DNA of 5,290 nt from Methylobacterium sp. (GCA_020252865.1 JADCCH010000140.1:1-5290); one strand, 5' to 3'; counted from the stretch's first letter, positions 1 to 5,036 are shown. Numbers and translations: made by a program. The notes: generated by a model not told the origin, from the sequence alone.

Positions 1-570
1 CATGGTGGCCGAGAAGAAAAGGCTCTGGCGCGGCTTCGGCAGCATCGCCTGGATGCGGCGCAGCGGCACGATGAAGCCGAGATCGAGCATCTGGTCGGCC
101 TCGTCGAGCACGAGAATCTCGATATCCGAGAGGCGCAGGGCCTTCTGGTTGACGAGATCGAGCAGGCGACCGGGCGTGGCCACGAGAATGTCGGCACCGG
201 TTGCGAGGCGCTTCGTCTGCTTGCCGATCGGCACGCCGCCGAACACGACATCAATCGAGAGATGCATGAACTGGCCATAGGCGCGGAAGCTCGCCGCGAT
301 CTGGCTTGCGAGTTCACGCGTCGGCGAGAGGATCAGCGCGCGGCAGCTCTTCGGCTTGCGGGTCGTGCCGCTCTTGCCCAGCCGCTGGAGGATGGGCAGC
401 GCGAAGGCGCAGGTCTTGCCCGTGCCGGTCTGCGCGATGCCGAGCAGGTCCTTGCCCGCCAGCGCATGCGGAATCGCCTGTAGCTGGATAGGGGTGGGGG
501 TGGTGTAGCCCTCAGCCTCGAGCGCACGGTTCAGCGGCGCGAGAAGGGCGAAATCTTTGAAGGTAGCCAA
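1..570 (-). CDS. rhlE: DEAD-box ATP-dependent RNA helicase, RhlE type (N-terminal part; continues past window edge)
   Basis: This is the first RecA-like domain of an ATP-dependent RNA helicase, 190 codons, cut by the window edge so the second domain is not seen. Motifs in order: upstream aromatic F4, Q motif G21-Y-T-T-P-T-P-I-Q29, Walker A A46-QTGTGKT-53, Ia PTREL (83-87), GG (111-112), Ib TPGR (132-135), motif II DEAD (156-159) and motif III SAT (187-189). Such proteins unwind short RNA duplexes in ribosome assembly and mRNA turnover, often in the cold. The frame is open from 801 and has no ATG before the Q motif. The only usual start codons are GTG at 732 and TTG at 570. TTG is chosen because it gives the usual short N-terminus (MATFKDF) with Phe 17 residues before the Q-motif Gly. 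Its ribosome site is weak (GAAAG, about 10 nt away). RhlE rather than another DEAD-box subgroup rests on overall resemblance only. Confidence 0.93.
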   Translation of the reverse strand, partial: MATFKDFALLAPLNRALEAEGYTTPTPIQLQAIPHALAGKDLLGIAQTGTGKTCAFALPILQRLGKSGTTRKPKSCRALILSPTRELASQIAASFRAYGQFMHLSIDVVFGGVPIGKQTKRLATGADILVATPGRLLDLVNQKALRLSDIEILVLDEADQMLDLGFIVPLRRIQAMLPKPRQSLFFSATM

Positions 571-770
571 GGAATTAACTTTCAGGGTCAGCGGCTGGCA
601 AGCCGCAATGGCCCGGACGCGATAATCGCGAACAGGCTGAAAAGAAGCGACCCGCGTGAGGGGGAGCCCAGAGGGGAACGATTGAAGGGGGAAGCCCGGC
701 GCCGGTTCACCCAGAAGGGCGGGCGCTGTCACGCTGCTTCGCTCAAGCGCGAATGACGCGCTGACGTTCT
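571..770 (-). promoter_or_regulatory. Long structured 5' leader of the helicase gene
   Basis: If transcription starts just after the candidate -10 at 777-782, the helicase mRNA has a leader of about 200 nt. It contains a perfect 13-base palindrome CGCGATaATCGCG at 618-630 and a 5-bp hairpin CGGCT/AGCCG at 592-605, about 22 nt before the TTG. A further 5-bp stem TTCGC/GCGAA lies at 738-753, and a CCGGCGCCGG palindrome at 696-705. The helicase frame stays open through the leader, so a longer protein from GTG 732 cannot be excluded. The upstream codons have no helicase-like motifs and are rich in Pro, Leu and Ser. No other gene is seen here. Long leaders are known for the cold-shock helicase gene deaD/csdA of E. 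coli; a similar regulatory role here is inference. Confidence 0.4.
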
Positions 771-776
771 GGAAAA

Positions 777-805
777 ATCCTGCGCTTGTTGCAGTGCAAT
801 GTCAA
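777..805 (-). promoter_or_regulatory. Candidate sigma-70-type promoter for the helicase, with a palindrome in the spacer
   Basis: On the minus strand there is a perfect -35 hexamer TTGACA (805-800), a 17-nt spacer and CAGGAT (782-777), which matches TATAAT at three of six positions. Directly after the -35 lies TTGCAcTGCAA (799-789), an 11-base inverted repeat that could bind a dimeric repressor. The site falls between rpsU and the helicase, points at the helicase and is only 54 bp beyond the rpsU stop, so the helicase can probably be expressed apart from csp-rpsU. The weak -10 keeps confidence moderate. Confidence 0.5.
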
Positions 806-827
806 GCGAAACAGGAGCAGGCGGGAC

Positions 828-843
828 CGGGCGCACAGGCCCG
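828..843 (-). terminator. Weak hairpin after rpsU, possible terminator
   Basis: A 5-bp GC-only stem (CGGGC/GCCCG) with a 6-nt loop starts 15 bp past the rpsU stop codon. No T-run follows on the minus strand, so this is not a standard intrinsic terminator. It may slow transcription, stabilise the mRNA 3' end, or mean nothing in GC-rich DNA. Confidence 0.2.
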
Positions 844-858
844 ATCCGGATTTCGAAT

Positions 859-1140
859 TCAGCGCGCGGCCGGAGCGGCGGCAACCGCCGGGCGGCCACG
901 GCCACCGGTGGGGCGGGGCTTCGCCTTGGGGGCGGGCAGAAGGCCATCGCGCTGCATCTGCTTGCGCTGGGCCTTGCGGGCGCGGCGAATCGCTTCGCCC
1001 TTCTCGCGATTCTTCTTCTCGGAAGGCTTTTCATAGGCCTTGCGCTGCTTCATTTCGCGAAACACGCCTTCGCGCTGCATCTTCTTCTTGAGCACGCGAA
1101 GCGCCTGCTCGACGTTGTTGTCACGAACCAGGACCTGCAA
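859..1140 (-). CDS. rpsU: 30S ribosomal protein S21 (bS21)
   Basis: Encodes bS21, a small basic protein of the 30S platform near the 3' end of 16S rRNA, needed for efficient initiation on natural mRNAs. The 93-residue product begins [20 protein letters not shown] and continues with [20 protein letters not shown] and a long basic helix of K/R-rich segments (about 43-70), the full S21 pattern. A tail from about residue 68 ([11 protein letters not shown], then G/R/A-rich) makes it longer than the 71-residue E. coli protein; basic C-terminal extensions are common in alphaproteobacterial S21. The start is TTG at 1138-1140. An in-frame TGA lies at 1144-1146, just one codon upstream, and the first internal ATG is codon 21, inside the conserved region. 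A strong GGAGG supports the start. It lies 93 bp after csp on the same strand, an order known as a cold-shock operon in Sinorhizobium meliloti. Confidence 0.97.
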   Translation of the reverse strand: MQVLVRDNNVEQALRVLKKKMQREGVFREMKQRKAYEKPSEKKNREKGEAIRRARKAQRKQMQRDGLLPAPKAKPRPTGGRGRPAVAAAPAAR

Positions 1141-1147
1141 GGGTCAG

Positions 1148-1152
1148 CCTCC
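1148..1152 (-). promoter_or_regulatory. Strong ribosome binding site deciding the rpsU TTG start
   Basis: GGAGG on the minus strand, 7 nt before TTG at 1140-1138. It is preceded by a pyrimidine-rich tract (CTTCCTCTTTCTCTTTTCC on the minus strand, 1152-1170). Together with the in-frame TGA one codon upstream of the TTG, this fixes the non-ATG start. Confidence 0.8.
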
Positions 1153-1177
1153 GGAAAAGAGAAAGAGGAAGGCGCAA

Positions 1178-1191
1178 GGCCGGTTCCGGCC
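1178..1191 (-). promoter_or_regulatory. Hairpin in the csp-rpsU spacer, upstream of the rpsU ribosome site
   Basis: GGCCGG-tt-CCGGCC is a perfect inverted repeat of 6 bp (as RNA, a 5-bp stem with a 4-nt loop). On the minus strand it is followed by TTGCGCC and then the pyrimidine-rich tract before the rpsU GGAGG. It could act as an mRNA-processing or pausing structure separating csp from rpsU. Function is not known. Confidence 0.35.
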
Positions 1192-1204
1192 CGCGCCGCC
1201 AATC

Positions 1205-1222
1205 GGCCCCGAAAGTGGGGCC
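1205..1222 (-). terminator. GC-rich hairpin just after csp (possible attenuator or 3'-end stabiliser)
   Basis: GGCCCC/GGGGCC forms a 6-bp stem with a 6-nt loop, starting 11 bp beyond the csp stop. On the minus strand it is followed by GATTGGCGGC and not by a T-run, so full intrinsic termination is unlikely. A partial block would allow much csp mRNA and some csp-rpsU read-through, in line with the two-gene operon arrangement. That role is inference. Confidence 0.4.
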
Positions 1223-1233
1223 AGTGCGGATCA

Positions 1234-1446
1234 TCAATCCGCGAGTTGCAGGCGATCGGCCGCCGATTTGCCGGTCCGGCGATCGGCCACGATGTCAAAG
1301 ATCAACTTCTGGCCTTCGTTCAGGCCGTTGAGGCCCGCGCGCTCGACGGCGCTGATGTGAACGAAAACATCCGTCCCGCCATTGTTCGGCTGAATGAAGC
1401 CGAAGCCCTTTTGGGAATTGAACCACTTCACGGTTCCGCTATGCAT
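1234..1446 (-). CDS. cspA: Cold-shock protein (CspA family, single CSD domain)
   Basis: A 70-residue OB-fold protein that binds single-stranded RNA/DNA and melts mRNA secondary structure, usually in the cold or at growth transitions. It starts [23 protein letters not shown]1 is K13-GFGFI-18 and RNP2 is V27-FVHI-31, with the surface aromatics W8, F15, F17, F28 and H30 all kept. The following segment [17 protein letters not shown] and the C-terminal [12 protein letters not shown] are typical of alphaproteobacterial CspA-like proteins, and the length is that of the family. The ATG at 1446-1444 has AAAGG at 1455-1459 on the minus strand, 8 nt upstream. Two TGA stops in tandem (1234-1236, 1231-1233) end the frame. 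It is followed by rpsU on the same strand and preceded by a long leader. Whether this copy is truly cold-induced cannot be read from the sequence, since these genomes carry several csp paralogues. Confidence 0.97.
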   Translation of the reverse strand: MHSGTVKWFNSQKGFGFIQPNNGGTDVFVHISAVERAGLNGLNEGQKLIFDIVADRRTGKSAADRLQLAD

Positions 1447-1599
1447 GGGATCTACCTTTGTAAAAACGAGAAAAACAACCGCGCTTTCGGAGCTGGATCA
1501 GCACCGGCAGGCACGGCCTGGATCGATGAGAAGGAAGAGGTCGTCGGCCAGGGCGGAACGCGGTTCCGCAGGGGCAAATTCATTCGGCCAAAACTCGAT
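1447..1599 (-). promoter_or_regulatory. Long structured 5' leader of csp
   Basis: From the candidate start site to the ATG is about 150 nt, close to the 159-nt leader of E. coli cspA. It holds a perfect 7-bp hairpin GCGGAAC/GTTCCGC with a 3-nt loop (1553-1569) and a 5-bp hairpin CAGGC/GCCTG (1508-1520). Near the gene, on the minus strand, a T-rich stretch (GTTGTTTTTCTCGTTTTTAC, 1459-1478) comes just before the AAAGG ribosome site. Such leaders can refold with temperature to favour translation in the cold; this is known for E. coli cspA and only inferred here. No coding potential was seen. Confidence 0.45.
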
Positions 1600-1605
1600 T
1601 GGAAT

Positions 1606-1634
1606 TCGTTAGCACGTTCCGTGTGCCGCTGCAA
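1606..1634 (-). promoter_or_regulatory. Candidate promoter of csp(-rpsU)
   Basis: On the minus strand TTGCAG (1634-1629), a 17-nt spacer and TAACGA (1611-1606). The -35 matches four of six consensus positions and the -10 is poor beyond its initial TA. It lies 40 bp beyond the methyltransferase stop and gives a leader of typical csp length. Placement rests on spacing and context more than on hexamer quality. Confidence 0.35.
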
Positions 1635-1673
1635 ACCATGTCGCGGAGGGCGCAGGATTGCTGTCGCAACCCT

Positions 1674-2633
1674 TCAGGCGCGCACGAAGCTGTCGCCTGC
1701 CACTTTCCGGAAGCGTCGCAGGGCATCGAGCACCCAGCGCCCGGAGATCAGAAACCGCAGAGGTGAGGAGGGCTCGAAATGCGAGGCGACCCAACGCCCC
1801 TGTCCTTCGCCCCAGGCGGGCACGGCAGCGCCCCCCTTGCGCTTGCGGAAGACCATCGTGGTGCCGGTATTCACGAAGCGCGGATCGGGCTCCAGCCCCG
1901 CGACCAGTCCGGCCCAGACCAGCGCCTGTGGCGTGAAATTGTAGACATGCGCGAAATGGAAATGCTGGAAGCTGTGCCGCCTTTTTCCCAGCGCATTCGG
2001 CACGGAAACGAACAGCACGCCATCCTCGGCCAGCCATTCGGCCATGCGCTTCAGTGCGCTCACCGGCTCGCGCAGGTGCTCGAGAACATGGTTCGAGGTG
2101 ATGACATCGAAGCTGCCCGGCGTAAATTCCACCTGCTGCCACACCCGACTCTCGACCTTCACACCATAGGCCTCGCGCGAAAAGGCCGCGAAGGTCTCGC
2201 CCGGCTCGATGCCCTCGACCGCATGGCCGGCCTTCGCCGCAGCCATGAGGAACTCGCCAGAGCCGGAGCCAAAATCGAGCACGCGCTTCGGGCTTGAAAG
2301 CACCGGTTCCAGCATTGCGAGGCGTGCCTCGGCGTCGCGCTGGCTGCGGGTGATATGAAAGCGCGGCGGCTTCTTCGAGAAGGCGAACTGGTAATCGAGG
2401 CGATATTCTCCGGCATAATAGGCGTCGAGTTCCGCATCCGTCGGCATCGGATCCGTGCGGATCAAGCCGCATTGCTCGCACGCGACCGTTTTCAGCGTCT
2501 TCAGCCGTCGATCGGTGTGGCTGATCGTGAGCTTGTGATGCGAACCGCAGAGGTTGCACGGCGCTTCCTCGCCCCTGTAGGCGTAGCGCGTGAGCGGGAT
2601 CTGGTTGCGGATGGTGGCGAGAAGCTGCGGCAT
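1674..2633 (-). CDS. Class I SAM-dependent methyltransferase with N-terminal zinc-binding module
   Basis: A 319-residue cytoplasmic protein. The N-terminal part carries two cysteine pairs, C26-NL-C29 and C52-EQ-C55, likely one zinc site. The middle is a Rossmann methyltransferase domain (about 105-265): motif I VLDFGSGSGEF (118-128), an acidic residue at the end of strand 2 (GIEPG, E143) for the SAM ribose, FDVITSNHVLEHL (175-187) and VLFVSVPN (206-213). It resembles the Methyltransf_23 type, often found with sugar, lipid or polysaccharide genes. No such genes are seen here, so the substrate is unknown. After HFHFAHVYNFT (224-234) comes a C-terminal region of about 55 residues (265-319) in which I see no known motif. 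The ATG at 2633-2631 has GGGAGG (2647-2642) 8 nt upstream. It is divergent from the two-component operon and lies upstream of csp on the same strand, 227 bp away, so it is probably a separate unit. Confidence 0.9.
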   Translation of the reverse strand: MPQLLATIRNQIPLTRYAYRGEEAPCNLCGSHHKLTISHTDRRLKTLKTVACEQCGLIRTDPMPTDAELDAYYAGEYRLDYQFAFSKKPPRFHITRSQRDAEARLAMLEPVLSSPKRVLDFGSGSGEFLMAAAKAGHAVEGIEPGETFAAFSREAYGVKVESRVWQQVEFTPGSFDVITSNHVLEHLREPVSALKRMAEWLAEDGVLFVSVPNALGKRRHSFQHFHFAHVYNFTPQALVWAGLVAGLEPDPRFVNTGTTMVFRKRKGGAAVPAWGEGQGRWVASHFEPSSPLRFLISGRWVLDALRRFRKVAGDSFVRA

Positions 2634-2696
2634 CGACTTGACCTCCCGGGCTTGAGCGACGAGCTATAGGGGCCAAGCCTGACGGGAACCTGATGG
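2634..2696. promoter_or_regulatory. Divergent promoter region between methyltransferase and response regulator
   Basis: The 63 bp must drive both directions. It holds the methyltransferase ribosome site (GGGAGG, 2647-2642 minus) and a shorter GGGA (2684-2687 plus), 9 nt before the regulator ATG. The palindrome CTATAG at 2664-2669 is the only AT-rich hexamer and sits near the middle, 30 bp from one ATG and 27 bp from the other. It could provide a -10-like element on both strands (TATAGC minus, TATAGG plus). No good -35 was found at 16-18 bp on either side; TTGACC at 2638-2643 is too far from it (21 bp). An activator-dependent promoter is possible. Confidence 0.35.
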
Positions 2697-3377
2697 ATGA
2701 AACTGCTGCTGATCGAGGATGTGCCGCCGCTGGCCCAGCTCACTCGCGAAGCTCTGGAGACGGAAGGTTTCACGGTGGACCATGCGCCGAATTTGGAATC
2801 GGCGCGCGCCATCCTCTCGGTATCTCCACCGGATGTGATCGTGCTCGATCTCGGCCTGCCCGATGGCGACGGGCTTGACCTGCTGCATGGCCTGCGGAAC
2901 GAAGGCAGCGCCATTCCCGTGCTGGTCGTCACCGCCCGCGGCGGCCTGAATGACCGGATCGACGGGCTCGACCGTGGCGCGGATGATTACATCGTGAAGC
3001 CTGCGGCCCCGGCGGAGATCGCCGCACGCTGTCGGGCGCTTCTGAGGCGGCCTGGCGGGCTGCTGGGGCGGAAACTGCAGCTCGGCAATCTCGCCTTCGA
3101 CACCTCCTCGCGCAGCGTCACCGCCGCCGGGCGGCCCGTGAGCCTCGCGCGCCGCGAGATCGACGTGCTGGAGGTGCTGTTGCGAAAGCTCGGGCAATCC
3201 GTGCCGCGCCCGGTGATCGAGGATGCGATCTACACGCTGAACGAGACGCCTGGCCCGAATGCGCTGGAGGCGTCCGTTTCGCGCCTCCGGCGGCAGCTCG
3301 CGGAAGCGGGCGCGAATGTGGAGATCCACACCATCCGTGGCATCGGCTATCTCATCACAGAGTCGGGTCGGGCATGA
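2697..3377 (+). CDS. OmpR/PhoB-family response regulator
   Basis: A 226-residue DNA-binding response regulator, the output half of a two-component system. The receiver domain (1-118) shows the acidic pair E7/D8, phospho-acceptor D51 in VIVLDLGLPDGDG, switch T79 in VLVVTAR and K101 in DDYIVKP. The residue after KP is Ala, where most have Phe. A winged-helix Trans_reg_C domain (about 127-221) follows, with LARREIDVLEVLL, the recognition-helix region ALEASVSRLRRQL and the wing IHTIRGIGYLI. It looks most like the QseB/PmrA/TctD group; the target genes are unknown. The ATG at 2697 is chosen because it begins directly with MKLLLIED, the usual receiver start. An out-of-frame ATG at 2693 is ignored. 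The stop codon overlaps the kinase start as ATGA, implying translational coupling. Autoregulation through the divergent 63-bp gap is plausible but not shown. Confidence 0.96.
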   Translation: MKLLLIEDVPPLAQLTREALETEGFTVDHAPNLESARAILSVSPPDVIVLDLGLPDGDGLDLLHGLRNEGSAIPVLVVTARGGLNDRIDGLDRGADDYIVKPAAPAEIAARCRALLRRPGGLLGRKLQLGNLAFDTSSRSVTAAGRPVSLARREIDVLEVLLRKLGQSVPRPVIEDAIYTLNETPGPNALEASVSRLRRQLAEAGANVEIHTIRGIGYLITESGRA

Positions 3378-4738
3378 GCCGGTCGCTGGTCACCACGCTT
3401 ATCCGTCGCCTGCTGCTGGTTGGCGGGTTGCTCACCCTGCTGAACATCGTCTTCGTCACAGCCTATTACGGCTCCGACCCCGAGGGCCTGCGCCGCGAAA
3501 AGGTCAGCCACCAGATCGACCGCCTCGCCGAAGCGCTGAGGGCCGGGCCGGATGGCTCGCTGGTCTTCGCCCCCTCAAGCCGGCTGATGCAGACCTTCAT
3601 GTTCTACCCGGAGGCCTATGCCTTCCGCATCGTGGATGGGGCAGGGCGCGTGCTGGGCGAAGCCAATACCATGCTGGTGCCGGCCGAGCGCTGGAGCGTG
3701 CCCCACGGTCCGGATGCCTGGTGGAGCGATGTTGACGTGAATGGCCGTTCCGTGCTGGTCGGGTCGCGCCGCATGCGTGTCGGGGGCGAAACGGTCCGGA
3801 TTGCCTTTGCAGCGGCAGGCGACCCGTCGAACCTGCTGCTTTTCGTCTATTTCGACGAGCTTTTCGTGCATGTCATCGTATCCCTGCTGCCTTTCGCGAT
3901 CTGCCTGATGATCGTGAACGCGGTCACCGTGCGGCAATCCCTGCGCTCGCTGGTCGTCGCGGCCGATGCCGCGCGAAAGGCTGGCCCGGGGCATGGCATC
4001 GCCGCATTGCCCACGCGCGGGCTGCCGACCGAGGTGCTGATCCTTGTCGAGGCCATCAATGATGCCCTGCGAAGGCTGGGAGAGGCGCTGGAAGCCGAGC
4101 GCGCCTTCACCGCCGAGGCCGCGCATGCCTTGCGCACCCCGCTCGCGGTGCTCTCCGCGCGCATCGAGACATTGCCGAAAGGTGGGGAACTCGAAGCTGT
4201 CCGGTCCGACATCGCGGCCCTGCGCCGCCTCGTGAACCAGCTGCTTTCCGCTGCGCAGGCCGATACGCTGGTCGTGGACCCCGCCCGCCAATGCGATCTG
4301 TCAATCGTGGCTGAGGGCGTTGTTGCCGCCATGGCACCTCTGGCGATCCGCGAGGGGCGCATCCTGGCCTTCGAGGCCCGGCCGGGCACGATCGTGTGCG
4401 GCGACCCCGATGCCATCGCGCATGCCCTGCGCAACCTGATCGAGAACGCATTGCGATTCACGCCGGAAAACACCGAGGTGCTCGTGCAGGTGTCGGGACC
4501 GGGACATGTGGCCGTGCTCGACCGGGGACCGGGCATTCCCGATGAACAGAAACCCCTGGTGATCAAGCGCTTCTGGCGCGCCAGCCCCTCCGATCTCGGT
4601 GGCACCGGTCTCGGGCTCGCCATCGTCCAGCGCATCGCCGAGGCCCATGGCACCACGCTCGGTATTGCCGATCGCGAGGGTGGAGGGACGGTTTTCTCGC
4701 TCGCCTTTTCACCCCATGGCGGGGGGCGACCGTCCTGA
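3374..4738 (+). CDS. Membrane sensor histidine kinase (HisKA/HATPase_c), partner of the upstream regulator
   Basis: A 454-residue inner-membrane kinase, expected to autophosphorylate and pass phosphate to D51 of the regulator before it. Transmembrane helix 1 is about 12-32 and helix 2 about 163-186. Between them is a periplasmic sensor region of about 130 residues with no motif I recognise. A short HAMP-like linker (about 187-240, VRQSLRSL at its start) leads to the H-box FTAEAAHALRTPLAVL with H251. The ATP domain has N box NLIENALRF (N354, N358), G1 DRGPGIP (383-389), F box KRFWRAS (398-404) and G2 GGTGLGLAIV (409-418), and ends in GGGTVFSLAF. All catalytic motifs are present, so it should be active. 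H251 is followed by Ala where many HisKA proteins have Glu; I recall HALRTPL in other alphaproteobacterial kinases. The layout resembles QseC/TctE. The signal cannot be inferred. Confidence 0.96.
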   Translation: MSRSLVTTLIRRLLLVGGLLTLLNIVFVTAYYGSDPEGLRREKVSHQIDRLAEALRAGPDGSLVFAPSSRLMQTFMFYPEAYAFRIVDGAGRVLGEANTMLVPAERWSVPHGPDAWWSDVDVNGRSVLVGSRRMRVGGETVRIAFAAAGDPSNLLLFVYFDELFVHVIVSLLPFAICLMIVNAVTVRQSLRSLVVAADAARKAGPGHGIAALPTRGLPTEVLILVEAINDALRRLGEALEAERAFTAEAAHALRTPLAVLSARIETLPKGGELEAVRSDIAALRRLVNQLLSAAQADTLVVDPARQCDLSIVAEGVVAAMAPLAIREGRILAFEARPGTIVCGDPDAIAHALRNLIENALRFTPENTEVLVQVSGPGHVAVLDRGPGIPDEQKPLVIKRFWRASPSDLGGTGLGLAIVQRIAEAHGTTLGIADREGGGTVFSLAFSPHGGGRPS

Positions 4739-4763
4739 AGGGCGAAAGGATTGCGATCTTCTC

Positions 4764-4782
4764 CGCTGCGTTTAAGGCAGCG
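4764..4782 (+). terminator. Hairpin 25 bp after the kinase stop, possible terminator
   Basis: CGCTGC/GCAGCG forms a 6-bp stem around a 7-nt loop. An alternative pairing CTGCG/CGCAG overlaps it (4766-4785). No T-run follows, so it may only protect the 3' end or act with Rho. Confidence 0.25.
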
Positions 4783-4849
4783 CAGGCTGTCGCTTAGCTC
4801 GACGGCCTCGATCACGCAGATGAAGTCCATGACAGCGACTGAATGGGAG

Positions 4850-4871
4850 AGGGCCGCCTGAGGGCGGCCTT
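4850..4871 (+). terminator. Strong GC hairpin, possible 3'-end structure of the two-component mRNA
   Basis: GGCCGCC-TGAG-GGCGGCC (4852-4869) is a perfect 7-bp GC stem with a 4-nt loop, extended by a G-T wobble and an A-T pair to 4850-4871. It lies about 110 bp after the kinase stop. It resembles the stem of an intrinsic terminator, but the following bases (GGAGAAGC) lack a T-run; the same holds on the other strand. Confidence 0.4.
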
Positions 4872-4904
4872 GGAGAAGCTTCGCGAAGCCTGGAGCCCGA
4901 CTCT

Positions 4905-5007
4905 TGGAGCATTTTCCGATCAAGTGGATACCGGTTGGTCGAAGAAAATGCGATCAATCACAAAAGCATAGAGCGATCGATCTGATTGGTTCAGATCGAT
5001 CGCTCCA
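4905..5007. repeat. Two-hairpin palindromic intergenic repeat (REP/RIME-like)
   Basis: The ends are a 6-bp inverted repeat, TGGAGC (4905-4910) and GCTCCA (5002-5007). Inside are two hairpins. The first, 4909-4951, pairs GCATTTTC with GAAAATGC, then (after a 2-base bulge) CGATCAA with TTGGTCG, then TGG with CCG around a 3-nt loop. The second, 4971-5005, is a perfect 15-bp stem GAGCGATCGATCTGA/TCAGATCGATCGCTC with the 5-nt loop TTGGT. The linker is A-rich (CACAAAAGCATA). The motif GATCAAGTGGATACCGGTT (4918-4936) is one I recall from intergenic repeats dispersed in Hyphomicrobiales genomes, in the manner of the RIME elements of rhizobia; this recall is not verified. Only one copy is in the window. 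It could form a three-way junction as single-stranded DNA or RNA. It is noncoding and probably mobilised in trans, if at all. Confidence 0.7.
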
Positions 5008-5018
5008 GCCCCATGGGC

Positions 5019-5036
5019 CGGATCAATTGCGATCCG
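5019..5036. other. Small inverted repeat next to the palindromic element
   Basis: CGGATC-aattgc-GATCCG gives a 6-bp stem with a 6-nt loop, 11 bp right of the two-hairpin repeat. A GGATCC palindrome follows at 5051-5056. No function is known; it may be part of the same mosaic of intergenic palindromes. Confidence 0.3.

Larger units (their letters stand above)
4739..4904. other. Noncoding stretch after the kinase gene, with hairpins
   Basis: No gene is supported here. Besides the hairpins listed separately, it holds a perfect 12-bp palindrome GCTTCGCGAAGC (4878-4889) and a distant 6-bp inverted pair GCTGTC/GACAGC (4786-4791 and 4831-4836). There is no T-run after any hairpin on either strand, so no standard intrinsic terminator can be named for the two-component operon. 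Confidence 0.4.

Noticed and set aside
799..1944. A 381-codon open frame on the plus strand
   Set aside because: It runs antisense through rpsU, csp and the end of the methyltransferase, all strongly recognised. Its translation is low-complexity and Arg/Ala-rich with no domain, as expected for a shadow frame in GC-rich DNA.
1609..2676. A 355-codon minus-strand frame overlapping the methyltransferase
   Set aside because: It is another frame of the same strand; its translation is Arg/Gly/Ala-rich, with no methyltransferase motif, whereas the chosen frame has all motifs and a good ribosome site.
2664..3329. A 221-codon minus-strand frame opposite the response regulator
   Set aside because: The plus strand encodes a complete receiver plus winged-helix protein; the antisense frame has no recognisable domain.
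4786..4836. Small RNA gene after the kinase
   Set aside because: Only a 6-bp distant inverted pair is present, with no promoter-like site or terminator, so it cannot be supported.
4850..4871. Intrinsic (Rho-independent) terminator call with high confidence
   Set aside because: The stem is excellent but no T-run follows on either strand, so it is kept only as a possible 3'-end structure.
3847..4923. A 358-codon open frame on the minus strand over the sensor kinase
   Set aside because: It is antisense to the conserved HisKA/HATPase region, Ser/Arg/Ala-rich, without motifs. Its 5' part (MDFICVIEAVELS at 4830 downward) lies outside the kinase but has no ribosome site or family I recognise.
4905..5007. 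CRISPR array, tRNA or insertion sequence
   Set aside because: There are no regularly spaced direct repeats, no cloverleaf with an anticodon and CCA-type end, and no transposase frame; the structure is two hairpins only.
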